A stretch of DNA of 18,387 nucleotides, taken from the NCBI GenBank assembly GCA_035250245.1, contig DATFFH010000070.1, positions 1 through 18,387 of the forward strand, read 5' to 3'. The notes beneath the pieces are model-generated. The model had not been told where the DNA came from. It worked only from the letters and a program-made list of their open reading frames with translations, and searched no databases. Shown piece after piece: positions 7,401-13,634 of this stretch (its first letter is position 1; each line of letters begins with the position of its first letter). The stretch is from Luteimonas_C sp035250245 (GTDB lineage: Bacteria; Pseudomonadota; Gammaproteobacteria; Xanthomonadales; Xanthomonadaceae). The position numbers were made by a program, and so were the translations under genes.

Positions 7401-7721
7401 CCAGCCGGCGGCGATGTCCAGCGCTTCGTCCCAGGAAATCTCGCGAAATTCGCCGCTGCCGCGTTCGCCCACCCGCAGCAGCGGCTTGTCCAGCCGCGCC
7501 GGCGAATAGTGCTGCATGATCCCCGATGCGCCCTTGGCGCAGATCACGCCCTGGTTGACCGGATGCGCCGGATTGCCCTGGATGTAGCGGATCTTGCCGT
7601 CGGCCAACCACACCTTGATGCCGCAGCGGCAGGCGCACATGTAGCAGGTCGTGGTCTTGACCTCGTCGCCGGGCGAGGGCGAGGTGTTGATGGCTGGCTC
7701 TTTCGGAGCGGGCGCGCGCAT
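4470..7721 (-). CDS. soeA: SoeA-like molybdopterin oxidoreductase, catalytic subunit
   Basis: This is a 1083-aa bis-MGD enzyme of the DMSO-reductase family. The N-terminus TTTCYMCACRCG holds C26-x2-C29-x3-C33-x27-C61 for one [4Fe-4S] cluster, followed by ICAKGASGIMQHYSPARL. Cys151 in HGGFCSVN is a candidate molybdenum ligand. The C-terminal domain has GEIQAQAKFATNMQPDTVWSW-like MGD-binding sequence. No Tat signal precedes the cluster, so the enzyme should stay in the cytoplasm, as known for SoeA sulfite dehydrogenase and unlike DmsA or PsrA. ATG 7721 is the first sensible start; upstream codons in the frame cross a repeat. Residues 297-360 and 849-904 are translated repeat elements; removing them leaves about 963 residues, normal for SoeA. 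Substrate sulfite is inferred from family resemblance and neighbours soeB and soeC. Confidence 0.85.
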   Translation of the reverse strand: MRAPAPKEPAINTSPSPGDEVKTTTCYMCACRCGIKVWLADGKIRYIQGNPAHPVNQGVICAKGASGIMQHYSPARLDKPLLRVGERGSGEFREISWDEALDIAAGWLAPIRERNPDELAFFTGRDQSQALTGWWAQQFGTINYAAHGGFCSVNMAAGGLYTLGGSFWEFGEPDWEHTRYLMLWGVAEDHDSNPIKLGLGKLKAHGAKIVAVNPVRTGYGAIADEWIGIRPGTDGLFAFALVHELLRTDRIDLDYLVRYANAHWLVIRDPGGAEDGLFARDAEGNPLCAVRNEDPGALSPASGGEGWVRGNAGVTSQLDTPSPQPRFAPPPAPAAPALDDARASGAQTASSRPPQAGEREQFSWRLERADAPNISPIPVGEYVLEDGRRAVPVFQLIAERYLDPQYSPDAVAERCGIPADTIRRIARELAENAFDSGFNLPIAWTDAWGREHAEMPGRPVAMHAMRGISAHSNGFHTCRALHLLQLLLGAVDAPGSFRYQPPFPKPIPPPNRPGRKRKDNGSLDAPPLGFVHAPEDLVVDEKGQPRRIDHAYSWGYPLAAHGMLHTVIRNAHAGDPYPIDTLLMFMANMSWNSAMNTAQTMRWLTDKREDGEYRIPRIIYSDAYASEMVAYADLVLPDTTYLERHDCISLLDRPISDADGAADAIRHPLFEPSTQREGRDARGFQSVLLELGARLGLPGMVHADGSPLYRDYADYMVRHERAPGVGLLAGWRGEDGSLHGKGPPNPDQLQRYIDNGGFWREEIPEHARYYKMANRGYLEWAQRFGFVGSTQPIVLQLYSETLQKFRLAAQGHGATLPPVEHRERVATYFDPLPIWYEPFEGSEIDDAKPLSPRERGWGEGSAKRSRLNGSEESSADDFSSEQIPPRFAEPSSGAPRHLLPTGEGKSRFPLSAITQRPMFMYHAWGSQNAWLRQIAARNYLYLHPDTGRKYGIDDLDWVAVASHNGEIQAQAKFATNMQPDTVWSWNAIGKRKGAWRLAKNAPEGEKGFLLNHLISDKLPKSDYANADPVTGQAAWFDLRVSIRKADAITTVSEPQFAPLHFAEADERPLRYGAAARAAEHGKP
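5011..5177. repeat. Palindromic repeat, family A, inside soeA (C-terminal copy)
   Basis: Hairpins CCTTCTCCCG TCGGGAGAAGG at 5011-5031 and the CCCCTCTCCC...GGGAGAGGGG type at 5155-5177 flank a linker with GGATGAGGGTTCGGCGAAGCG and CGCCGAACCCTCACCCC. It reads through in the soeA frame as a low-complexity peptide (PLSPRERGWGEGS ... LLPTGEGKSRF), residues 849-904. The coding sequence on both sides is recognisable oxidoreductase. Confidence 0.8.
6644..6832. repeat. Palindromic repeat, family A, inside soeA (central copy)
   Basis: A CCCTCTCCCCCGCTTGCGGG hairpin at 6644-6666 and a larger one at 6805-6832 (CCCTCTCCCCCGC...GGGGGAGAGGG) surround GGGGTTGGGGTGAGGGGG and its complement CCCCCTCACCCAACCC. 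The 189 bases equal 63 codons and read in the soeA frame as SPASGGEGWVRG ... SRPPQAGERE, residues 297-360. The middle part is Ala/Pro-rich. Confidence 0.82.
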
Positions 7722-7785
7722 GGCGCTATTGTGCCTGCGCGCTGGTGTTCGGCGCGACCCTGCCGTCGCGATCCGGGGATTTTGT
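7722..7785 (-). promoter_or_regulatory. soeA upstream region with a possible leaderless-type -10
   Basis: CACAAT (minus strand, 7733-7728) lies six bases before the soeA ATG. There is no good ribosome binding site at the usual distance and no clear -35. Promoter assignment is tentative; soeA could also be read through from the lipoprotein gene 164 bases upstream. Confidence 0.25.
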
Positions 7786-7865
7786 AGGAGCGGCTTTAGC
7801 CGCGAGCTCTTCCCACACGCCGCGGCGACCCGAAGGAAGAGCTCGCGGCTAAAGCCGCTCCTGCA
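7783..7865. repeat. GTAG-headed inverted repeat pair (GTAGGAGCGGCTTTAGCCGC type)
   Basis: The arms 7783-7813 and 7835-7865 are reverse complements over 31 bases with one mismatch. Each contains the inner palindrome GCGGCTTTAGCCGC and runs into GAGCTCTTCC. Elements of this sequence are common in Pseudomonas, Xanthomonas and Lysobacter genomes as REP sequences. It separates the lipoprotein gene from soeA and could end or weaken transcription between them. Confidence 0.85.
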
Positions 7866-7885
7866 ATAAAGCAATAAAGCGGGGC

Positions 7886-8539
7886 TTACTGCGGCGGATC
7901 GATCTTGATCGATGCGTCGTTGTAGTCCGCATACACCAGCCGGTTGTGCATGGTGATGCCGGCGGCGGAAGCCTTGGTTTCGGATTGCAGCGGCAGGCCG
8001 GTGCGCTTGGACACCCAGGTCTTGCTCTCGCCCGCCGGATTGGCCAACACCGCCAGATAGACGTCGGCCGGCTCGCCGCCGATGGTGTCCTCGCCGGCGG
8101 CGGTGACCTGCGCGGTGTCGAGCATCTGCAACGCTTTCTCGCTGGATTCGCGCGGCGTGGGCATGTTCGCCGCCAGATCGGTCTTGGTGGTCTTGCCGTT
8201 GAGGGTGAAATAAGCGGTGCGGCCGATGAAGACCTGCTGCGGACCGCCGGCCATGCTCACCCGGAAGCGATCGGGCGCGACGTATTCCAGCGTGGCCGTG
8301 GTCTTGCCGGTGGGCACGTCGATCATCTGCGCGCGATAGCTTTTCACTTCTAGGAACTTGCCCAGCGCGGCTTTGACGCCCTCGGTCGGCGTGGCCGGAG
8401 CGGCGGGCGGAGCTTCGGCAGCGGCGGGCGCGGTCTCGGCGGGGGCGGCGTCGCTCGCCGCTCCGGTCGAAGCGGGTTTGCAGCCGGCAGCAAGGATCAG
8501 GGCGGCGGCGAGCGCGCCCATGCGAAGGGTGTGGGACAT
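7886..8539 (-). CDS. Outer-membrane lipoprotein with LolA/LppX-like carrier fold (putative)
   Basis: The 217-aa product starts with a lipoprotein signal: MSHTLRMGALAAALILAAGC, lipobox LAAGC with Cys20; Lys at +2 favours export to the outer membrane. An Ala/Pro/Glu-rich linker (about 21-50) follows. The rest (LGKFLEVKSYRAQM ... TATLEYVAPDRFRVSMAG ... VFIGRTAYFTLNGKT ... DTIGGEPADVYLA ... TWVSKRTGLPLQSET) has the alternating strand pattern of LolA/LppX/LprG-like lipid-binding lipoproteins, but this is a fold impression. The ATG at 8539 has AAGGA five bases before it; the ATG at 8545 overlaps that site. It is divergent from the WYL regulator and upstream of soeA, in the same direction. The role is unknown. 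Confidence 0.75.
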   Translation of the reverse strand: MSHTLRMGALAAALILAAGCKPASTGAASDAAPAETAPAAAEAPPAAPATPTEGVKAALGKFLEVKSYRAQMIDVPTGKTTATLEYVAPDRFRVSMAGGPQQVFIGRTAYFTLNGKTTKTDLAANMPTPRESSEKALQMLDTAQVTAAGEDTIGGEPADVYLAVLANPAGESKTWVSKRTGLPLQSETKASAAGITMHNRLVYADYNDASIKIDPPQ

Positions 8540-8581
8540 GAGCATCCTTTCTTGTCGTGAGGGACCGCATCGGAGCGGCGC

Positions 8582-8648
8582 GCAAGCATACCGCCTCCGC
8601 TCCGGCGCCGGTGCAATGCCGCACGCGCTCGCGGAGCGGTATCCTTGC
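8582..8648. promoter_or_regulatory. Divergent promoter region with an inverted repeat
   Basis: GCAAGCATACCGCCTCCGC (8582-8600) and GCGGAGCGGTATCCTTGC (8631-8648) are near reverse complements, so each side presents a GGTATnCTTGC with a -10-like TATGCT (minus strand, 8590-8585) or TATCCT (plus strand, 8640-8645). They would serve the lipoprotein gene and the WYL regulator gene. The symmetry also suits a regulator binding both promoters, possibly the WYL protein. No clear -35 hexamers. Confidence 0.4.
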
Positions 8649-8676
8649 TCGATCCGGACGCAGGCCCCACTCCGCC

Positions 8677-9648
8677 ATGGACCGTTACGAACGCATCAAT
8701 GCCCTGCACCGCATCCTGAAGTCCGCGCGCTATCCGGTGACGGTGCCGCGGCTGCAGGAGGAACTCGGCTGCTCGCGCGCCACCGTCTACCGCGACCTGG
8801 CCTTCCTGCGCGATGCGCTGATGGCACCGGTGGTCGGCGACGGCGAGGCGGGCTTCCGCTACGAATCCGGCGAGGCCGGCCGTTTCGAACTGCCCGGCCT
8901 GTGGCTGAGTTCGGAGGAATTGCATGCGCTGCTCGCCGCGCAGCAATTGCTGGCGCGCACCGGCGGCGGCGTGCTGTCCAGCGCGCTGGCGCCGTTGAAC
9001 CAGCGCATCGACGGCCTGCTGGCCGAACACGCCGGCGGCAAGCGCTGGCCGGTGGAACGGGTCCGCGTGATCCCGCACCGCACCCGCCGCACCGACGAGC
9101 ACGCCTTCCGCACCGCAGCTTCGGCGGTGCTGGAACGCAAGAAGCTCGCCTTCGAGTACCGCGCGCGTTCCACCGACGAAAAGACCAAGCGCACGGTATC
9201 GCCGCAGCGCATCACCCATTACCGCGACAACTGGTACCTGGACGCCTGGGACCACGAACGCGCCGCGCTGCGCAGCTTTTCTGTGGACAGGATCGGCAAT
9301 GCGCGGGTGCTCGACGAGCCGGCCGAGGACATCGTCGACGCCCAGCTCGACCAGCACCTGTCCTCCAGCTACGGCATTTTTTCCGGCGAACCGAAGGCCT
9401 GGGCGACGATCGTGTTCAGTCCCAAGGCCGCGCGCTGGGTCGCCGACGAGCATTGGCATTCGTTGCAGCAGGGCCGTTGGCTGCCCGACGGCCGTTACGA
9501 GCTGAAGGTGCCGTACGGCACTTCGCGCGAATTGCTGATGGATGTGCTGCATTACGGCAGCGACGCGGAGATCGTCGAACCCAAGTCGCTGCGCGAACAG
9601 GCGCGCTCGCTGCTGCTGATGGCGCTGAGCCAATACGATCGAAATTGA
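8677..9648 (+). CDS. WYL-domain transcriptional regulator (DeoR/YafY type)
   Basis: The 323-aa product has a winged helix-turn-helix at about 1-55 (MDRYERINALHRILKSARYP, then CSRATVYRDLAFL as recognition helix), a WYL domain at about 140-215 with ITHYRDNWYLDAWD and the FSVDRI end, and a C-terminal WCX-like extension to residue 320. WYL proteins sense nucleotides, single-stranded nucleic acid or small ligands and control DNA-damage, defence or metabolic genes. The start ATG 8677 gives the family N-terminus; no strong ribosome site precedes it. The stop TGA shares one base with the ATG of the patatin gene, so both are probably co-translated. The divergent inverted repeat upstream suggests autoregulation. 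No defence genes adjoin it, so its target is unknown. Confidence 0.9.
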   Translation: MDRYERINALHRILKSARYPVTVPRLQEELGCSRATVYRDLAFLRDALMAPVVGDGEAGFRYESGEAGRFELPGLWLSSEELHALLAAQQLLARTGGGVLSSALAPLNQRIDGLLAEHAGGKRWPVERVRVIPHRTRRTDEHAFRTAASAVLERKKLAFEYRARSTDEKTKRTVSPQRITHYRDNWYLDAWDHERAALRSFSVDRIGNARVLDEPAEDIVDAQLDQHLSSSYGIFSGEPKAWATIVFSPKAARWVADEHWHSLQQGRWLPDGRYELKVPYGTSRELLMDVLHYGSDAEIVEPKSLREQARSLLLMALSQYDRN

Positions 9649-10547
9649 TGGCCGCGGCGGATCCCCCGAAGATCGAACGCGGCGAACCGGTCGCGCTGGC
9701 GCTGGGCGCCGGCGGCGCGCGTGGCTTCGCCCAGATCGGCGTAATTGAAGCGCTGCAGGCGCGCGGCCTGGACATCGTGACCGTCGCCGGTTCCTCCAGC
9801 GGCGCCCTGGTCGGCGGCATCTTCGCGGCCGGCAAGCTCGCCCCGTTCAGCGACAAACTGAAGGAAATGAGCCGCGGCGATTTCGTGCGCATGCTCGATC
9901 CCTCGCTGGACGGCAACGGCCTGTTCCGCGGCGAACGCCTGATCGAAACCATGCGCGAGGTGGTGGGCGATCCGAACATCGAATCGTTGCCGATCACCTT
10001 CGTCGCCGTGGCCGTGGACCTGATGCGCCAACGCGAAGTCTGGCTGCGGCAAGGGCCGCTGTGGCAGGCGATCCGCGCTTCGTTCGCGATCCCGGGCCTG
10101 TTCACGCCGGCCGAAGTGCACGGCCGCGAACTGGTCGACGGCGGCTTGTTGGCGCCGTTGCCGATCACCGCCACGCGCCTGTCCGATGCGCACCGCCTGA
10201 TCGCGGTGGACATGCACGGCTGGCCCGAAGCGCCGCCGGGCGAGCCGGCCCTGCCCGAAGCGCCTCCGGCGCGTCCGCACCGCTTCGGCGCCTGGGTCGA
10301 AAAGCACCTGCGCCGGCGCGCGGAAGAGCAGCGCGAAGAAGGCATCGGCTTCAGCGAAATCATGGCGCGTTCGCTGGATACGATGCAGGCCCAGATCGCG
10401 CGCGTGCAGATGGCGCTGGATCCGCCGGAACTGGTGATCCGCATTCCGCGCGATGCTTGCCTGTTCTACGAATTCTGGCGCGCTGGCGAAATGATCGAAT
10501 TGGGCCGCAAAGAAGCGGATAAGGCGCTGGACGCGGCCGGCTATTGA
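9648..10547 (+). CDS. Patatin-like phospholipase (RssA type)
   Basis: The 299-aa protein carries all patatin signatures: the oxyanion motif GAGGARG at 19-25, the nucleophile elbow GSSSG with Ser49, and the catalytic Asp163 in LVDGGLL. It lacks a signal peptide and membrane helices, as RssA-type cytoplasmic members do. These enzymes hydrolyse acyl chains from phospholipids using a Ser-Asp dyad; the natural substrate here is unknown. A variable linker at about 205-235 (EAPPGEPALPEAPPARPHRF) precedes a basic helix and the C-terminal part. The ATG overlaps the WYL stop by one base (TGATG), which implies translational coupling and a shared transcript. Behind it lies a 362-base repeat-rich gap. Confidence 0.9.
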   Translation: MAAADPPKIERGEPVALALGAGGARGFAQIGVIEALQARGLDIVTVAGSSSGALVGGIFAAGKLAPFSDKLKEMSRGDFVRMLDPSLDGNGLFRGERLIETMREVVGDPNIESLPITFVAVAVDLMRQREVWLRQGPLWQAIRASFAIPGLFTPAEVHGRELVDGGLLAPLPITATRLSDAHRLIAVDMHGWPEAPPGEPALPEAPPARPHRFGAWVEKHLRRRAEEQREEGIGFSEIMARSLDTMQAQIARVQMALDPPELVIRIPRDACLFYEFWRAGEMIELGRKEADKALDAAGY

Positions 10548-10583
10548 TTTCACGATCGTTGCGCGGGCTTGTTCCGCCGCTCT

Positions 10584-10614
10584 CGTAGGTGCGAATTCAT
10601 TCGCACGCTCTTTC
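10584..10614 (+). repeat. Solo copy of the GTAGGTGCGAATTC repeat
   Basis: These 31 bases are identical to 1474-1504, the left half of the hemC-distal doublet. The mirror arm is absent; the sequence after it is unrelated. This is a single REP rather than a pair. Confidence 0.8.
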
Positions 10615-10678
10615 TGCGAGGGCCGGCATTTCGCGAGGTCAGCAAAGCCGAACGCATGCTCACGCTTGCGTTTGCTTG

Positions 10679-10838
10679 TGTAGAGCGGAGCTTGCTCCGC
10701 TGCTTTGATTCGCTTTGTAGAGCGGGGCTTGCCCCGTTGCTCTTCGCTTCGGCAAGGGACGAAAGCAGCGGAGCAAGCTCCGCTCTACACCAGCAGAGCA
10801 GGGCAAAGGCAGCGGAGCAAGCCCCGCTCTACAAAGCG
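10679..10838. repeat. Two interleaved GTAG-headed inverted repeat pairs (GTAGAGCGGAGCTTGCTCC type)
   Basis: Pair one: arms 10679-10706 and 10762-10789, 28 bases, perfect. Pair two: arms 10711-10740 and 10809-10838, 30 bases with two mismatches. Both belong to one family (GTAGAGCGG, then GGCTTGCC or AGCTTGCT inner palindromes), and their order is 1-2-1'-2', so the two hairpins cannot form at the same time without a pseudoknot. The gap 10548-10909 holds only this cluster and the solo repeat at 10584; I see no gene in it. Confidence 0.82.
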
Positions 10839-10909
10839 ACGGCTTGTAGGTCGCAGCCTGTGAGATGAGCACCCGGCAGCCTGCGTTCCCGATCCGAAGG
10901 AGCGCTCCG

Positions 10910-11230
10910 ATGCCGATCTCGACCGCCAAACCCTCGCCCCGACCCACCCCCGCCGTCGATCCGCGCCTGGACGCCGCGCTGCGCCAGATCGCCCTGATCG
11001 GCTTGACCGCCGTGCTCGCCATCCCGGCCGCTCGCGGCTACAGCGCCTCGCTGGGTTGGATGCCGCTCTACTTGTTGGTCATGCCGCTGACGGCCTGGTG
11101 GGCGTTGCATCGCTTCCGGCTACCGCACGCGGCAGTTGCGGAGCCGCGCCGAACCCGACGCCGCCCGCACGCGCAGGCGCGCCGCCGCACCTTGCGGGCC
11201 GGGTCGCAACGGTTCCAGCAAGCCGCTTGA
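10910..11230 (+). CDS. Small two-helix membrane protein, hypothetical
   Basis: The 106-aa product begins at ATG 10910, preceded by AAGGAG at a seven-base distance; the in-frame ATG at 10865 has no comparable site. After a Pro-rich head (TAKPSPRPTPAVDPRLD) come two hydrophobic segments, about QIALIGLTAVLAIPAARGY and LGWMPLYLLVMPLTAWWAL, and then a very basic tail (PRRTRRRPHAQARRRTLRAG) that should lie in the cytoplasm. I do not recognise a family. It stands alone between a repeat cluster and the peptidase gene, 89 bases before the latter, with no functional hint from context. The strong ribosome site and helix pattern support a real gene. Confidence 0.65.
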   Translation: MPISTAKPSPRPTPAVDPRLDAALRQIALIGLTAVLAIPAARGYSASLGWMPLYLLVMPLTAWWALHRFRLPHAAVAEPRRTRRRPHAQARRRTLRAGSQRFQQAA

Positions 11231-11280
11231 TCGGTCGCGCGCACCGCTGACCTTCGGCACGGCTCGCCCCTGACACCCTG

Positions 11281-11289
11281 TGCTAGGTT
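11281..11289 (+). promoter_or_regulatory. Possible extended -10 (TGC TAGGTT) before the first peptidase gene
   Basis: TGCTAGGTT fits an extended -10 with the TGn element, about 30 bases before the preferred start at 11320. No matching -35 is evident. Tentative. Confidence 0.3.
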
Positions 11290-11319
11290 GGGGGTTTCCA
11301 CCATATGCAGGGGGCACCC

Positions 11320-13461
11320 ATGCCGAGCGCCACGCAGGCCAGTCTGACCTTATGGATGACCGCGGGCCTGGCCGTATCGGCCATGGCTCCCGTTCAAGCC
11401 CAGGAGGCCAGCGCCGTGACCGATCCTTCCGATACCTATGCCTGGCTGGAAGGCGTCGAAGACGCGAAAGCGCTGGAATGGGTGCGCGGCGAGAACGCCA
11501 AGACCGAAGCCGAGCTGGCCGCCACGCCCGAGTTCAAAAAGCTGGAAGGCGAAATCCGCGCCATCTTGGATTCGGACGCCAAGATTCCCGGCGTCGAGAA
11601 GATCGGCGACTACTACTACAACTTCTGGAAAGACGCCAAGCACGAGCGCGGCTTGTGGCGCCGCACCACGCTGGAGGAATACCGCAAACCGCAGCCGAAG
11701 TGGGAAACGGTCATCGACCTGGACGCGCTGAACGCCGCCGAAGGCACGAAGTGGGTCTGGCACGGCGCCGATTGCCTGAAGCCCCTGCTTGCAGACAGAA
11801 CGCCCAAGCGCTGCCTGATCGCGCTCTCGCCCGGCGGCTCCGATGCCGACGTCACCCGCGAATTCGACCTGTCCACGATGCAATGGGTGAAAGACGGCTT
11901 CCATCGTCCCGAAGCGAAGGGAATGATGAGCTGGATCGACCAGGACAAGGTCTATGTGATCACCGACTTCGGTCCCGGCTCGAAGAACAAGGCCGGCTAC
12001 TCGCGCTTCGTCAAGGAATGGAAGCGCGGCACGCCGATGGCCTCGGCCGCCACCGTATTCGAAGGTCCCGCCGACAACGCGGGCTACGGCGTCTACGCCT
12101 GGCGCGACCACACGCCGGGTTTCGTCCGCGATTTCATCGTCCATTACCTGGACAGCACCGACAACGCGTTCTACGTGCGCGACAAAACCGGCAAGCCGGT
12201 CAAGGTCGACGTGCCCGATTCGGCGGACAAGGGCGTGCATCGCGAATGGCTGATCCTGCAGCTGCGCGATCCCTGGGCGGTCGGCGGCAAGTCCTATCAA
12301 GCGGGTTCGCTGCTGGCGACGCGGTTCGACGATTACACGGCCGGCAAGCGCGAGCTGGAGGTGCTGTTCGAACCCGACGAAAAGAGCTCGTTGGCCAGCT
12401 ACGCCTGGACCCGTTCGCACCTGGTGCTGAACGTGCTGCAGGACGTGAAGAACAAGCTGGTGGTGATGACGCCGGAGGCCGGCGGCTGGAAGCGCTCGGA
12501 ATTCGTCGGCGCGCCCACGATCGGTTCGCTCGCGGTGTCGGCGGTGGATCCGGACGAAAGCGAAGCCGTGTGGCTGACCTCCACCGACTTCCTCACCCCG
12601 ACCACCCTGTCTTTGGCGACTATCGGACAAGCGCCGGAGAAGCTGAAATCCAACCCGGTGTTCTTCGACGGTTCGAAGGATGTGATGGAGCAGCACTTCG
12701 CCACTTCGAAAGACGGCACCAAGGTGCCGTACTTCCTGGTCCGGCCGAAGGACCTGAAGCTCGACGGCCAAACGCCGACCCTGCTGTACGGTTACGGCGG
12801 TTTCGAGATTTCGCTGACGCCGACTTATTCCGGCGGACTGGGCAAAGGCTGGCTGGAGAAGGGCGGCGTGTACGCGCTGGCCAACATCCGCGGCGGCGGC
12901 GAATACGGCCCGCGTTGGCACCAGGCCGCGTTGAAGGCTCACCGGCACAAGGCCTACGAGGATTTCGCCGCGGTGGCGCAAGACCTGGTGGCGCGCAAGA
13001 TCACCTCGGTGAAGCGCCTGGGCACGCAGGGCGGCAGCAACGGCGGCCTGCTGATGGGCAATATGATCGTCCAGTATCCGGAGCTGTTCGGCGCCGTCGT
13101 GGTGCAGGTGCCGCTGCTGGACATGAAGCGCTACAGCCATCTGCTGGCCGGCGCGTCGTGGATGGGCGAATACGGCGATCCGGACACCAGCGATTGGGAA
13201 TTCATCAAGACCTTCTCGCCCTACCAATTGTTCGATCCGGCCAAGACCTACCCGCCGGTGTTGTTCATGACCTCGACCAAGGACGACCGCGTCCATCCGG
13301 CGCATGCGCGCAAGATGATGGCCAAGATGCAGGCCGCGGGTAAGGACGTGCGCTACTACGAGAACATCGAGGGCGGCCACGGCGGCGCGGCGAACAATGC
13401 GCAGCAGGCGCATATGAACGCGCTGGCTTACACATTCTTGTGGAAGGAGCTGACCAAGTAA
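11320..13461 (+). CDS. Secreted prolyl oligopeptidase-like serine peptidase (family S9A)
   Basis: The 713-aa product has an N-terminal hydrophobic segment ending VQA-QEAS, a likely signal peptide with periplasmic export, then a beta-propeller region (about 40-430) and a C-terminal alpha/beta-hydrolase domain. Catalytic residues: Ser573 in GTQGGSNGGLL, Asp656 in TKDDRVHP, His687 in EGGHGG. The DDRV and GGSNGG forms, and LLYGYGGFEISLTP before them, match prolyl oligopeptidases, which cut short peptides behind proline. I prefer ATG 11320 because CAGGGGG lies seven bases before it; ATG 11305 is in frame and possible. It is followed after 173 bases by a second S9A gene of another subgroup in the same direction, with a repeat between them. 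Actual specificity cannot be read from sequence alone. Confidence 0.88.
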   Translation: MPSATQASLTLWMTAGLAVSAMAPVQAQEASAVTDPSDTYAWLEGVEDAKALEWVRGENAKTEAELAATPEFKKLEGEIRAILDSDAKIPGVEKIGDYYYNFWKDAKHERGLWRRTTLEEYRKPQPKWETVIDLDALNAAEGTKWVWHGADCLKPLLADRTPKRCLIALSPGGSDADVTREFDLSTMQWVKDGFHRPEAKGMMSWIDQDKVYVITDFGPGSKNKAGYSRFVKEWKRGTPMASAATVFEGPADNAGYGVYAWRDHTPGFVRDFIVHYLDSTDNAFYVRDKTGKPVKVDVPDSADKGVHREWLILQLRDPWAVGGKSYQAGSLLATRFDDYTAGKRELEVLFEPDEKSSLASYAWTRSHLVLNVLQDVKNKLVVMTPEAGGWKRSEFVGAPTIGSLAVSAVDPDESEAVWLTSTDFLTPTTLSLATIGQAPEKLKSNPVFFDGSKDVMEQHFATSKDGTKVPYFLVRPKDLKLDGQTPTLLYGYGGFEISLTPTYSGGLGKGWLEKGGVYALANIRGGGEYGPRWHQAALKAHRHKAYEDFAAVAQDLVARKITSVKRLGTQGGSNGGLLMGNMIVQYPELFGAVVVQVPLLDMKRYSHLLAGASWMGEYGDPDTSDWEFIKTFSPYQLFDPAKTYPPVLFMTSTKDDRVHPAHARKMMAKMQAAGKDVRYYENIEGGHGGAANNAQQAHMNALAYTFLWKELTK

Positions 13462-13506
13462 CCGGACGTCCTACCGGCGCGGAACCCGTTTTGCCTTTGC
13501 TTCAAA

Positions 13507-13597
13507 GCCGTCATTCCCGCGAAAGCGGGAATCCAGCGACTTCAAGCTCTTGCCGCCAAGCAAAATCAACGGGTCCCGCCTTCCGCCGGAATGACGG
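13507..13597. repeat. CGTCATTCCCGCGAAAGCGGGAA-type repeat, with a degenerate right arm
   Basis: The left arm (13507-13536) is identical to 3256-3285, and seven further bases also match. The right arm (about 13570-13597, GGGTCCCGCCTTCCGCCGGA then ATGACGG) is recognisably the mirror element but diverged. The repeat fills most of the 173-base gap between the two peptidase genes. Confidence 0.78.
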
Positions 13598-13634
13598 AAA
13601 ACGACCGTTGCGCTTTGCCGATATGGACCCAACT

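Noticed and set aside
2282..7721. Identification as DMSO reductase DmsABC
   Set aside because: DmsA carries a Tat signal and different N-terminal cluster residues. This A subunit has no signal peptide and looks like SoeA.
7722..8678. 5' extension of the soeA frame by 319 codons up to 8678
   Set aside because: It runs through the GTAG repeat and antisense through the lipoprotein gene, which has a clear lipobox and ribosome site. The oxidoreductase sequence begins only near residue 20 from ATG 7721.
10679..10838. CRISPR array
   Set aside because: The repeats are inverted and interleaved, not direct repeats with equal spacers, and no cas gene is near.
11350..13413. 687-codon open frame on the minus strand opposite the first peptidase
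   Set aside because: It mirrors the codon pattern of the peptidase gene, is rich in His/Arg/Val repeats typical of antisense GC-rich frames, and shows no domain.
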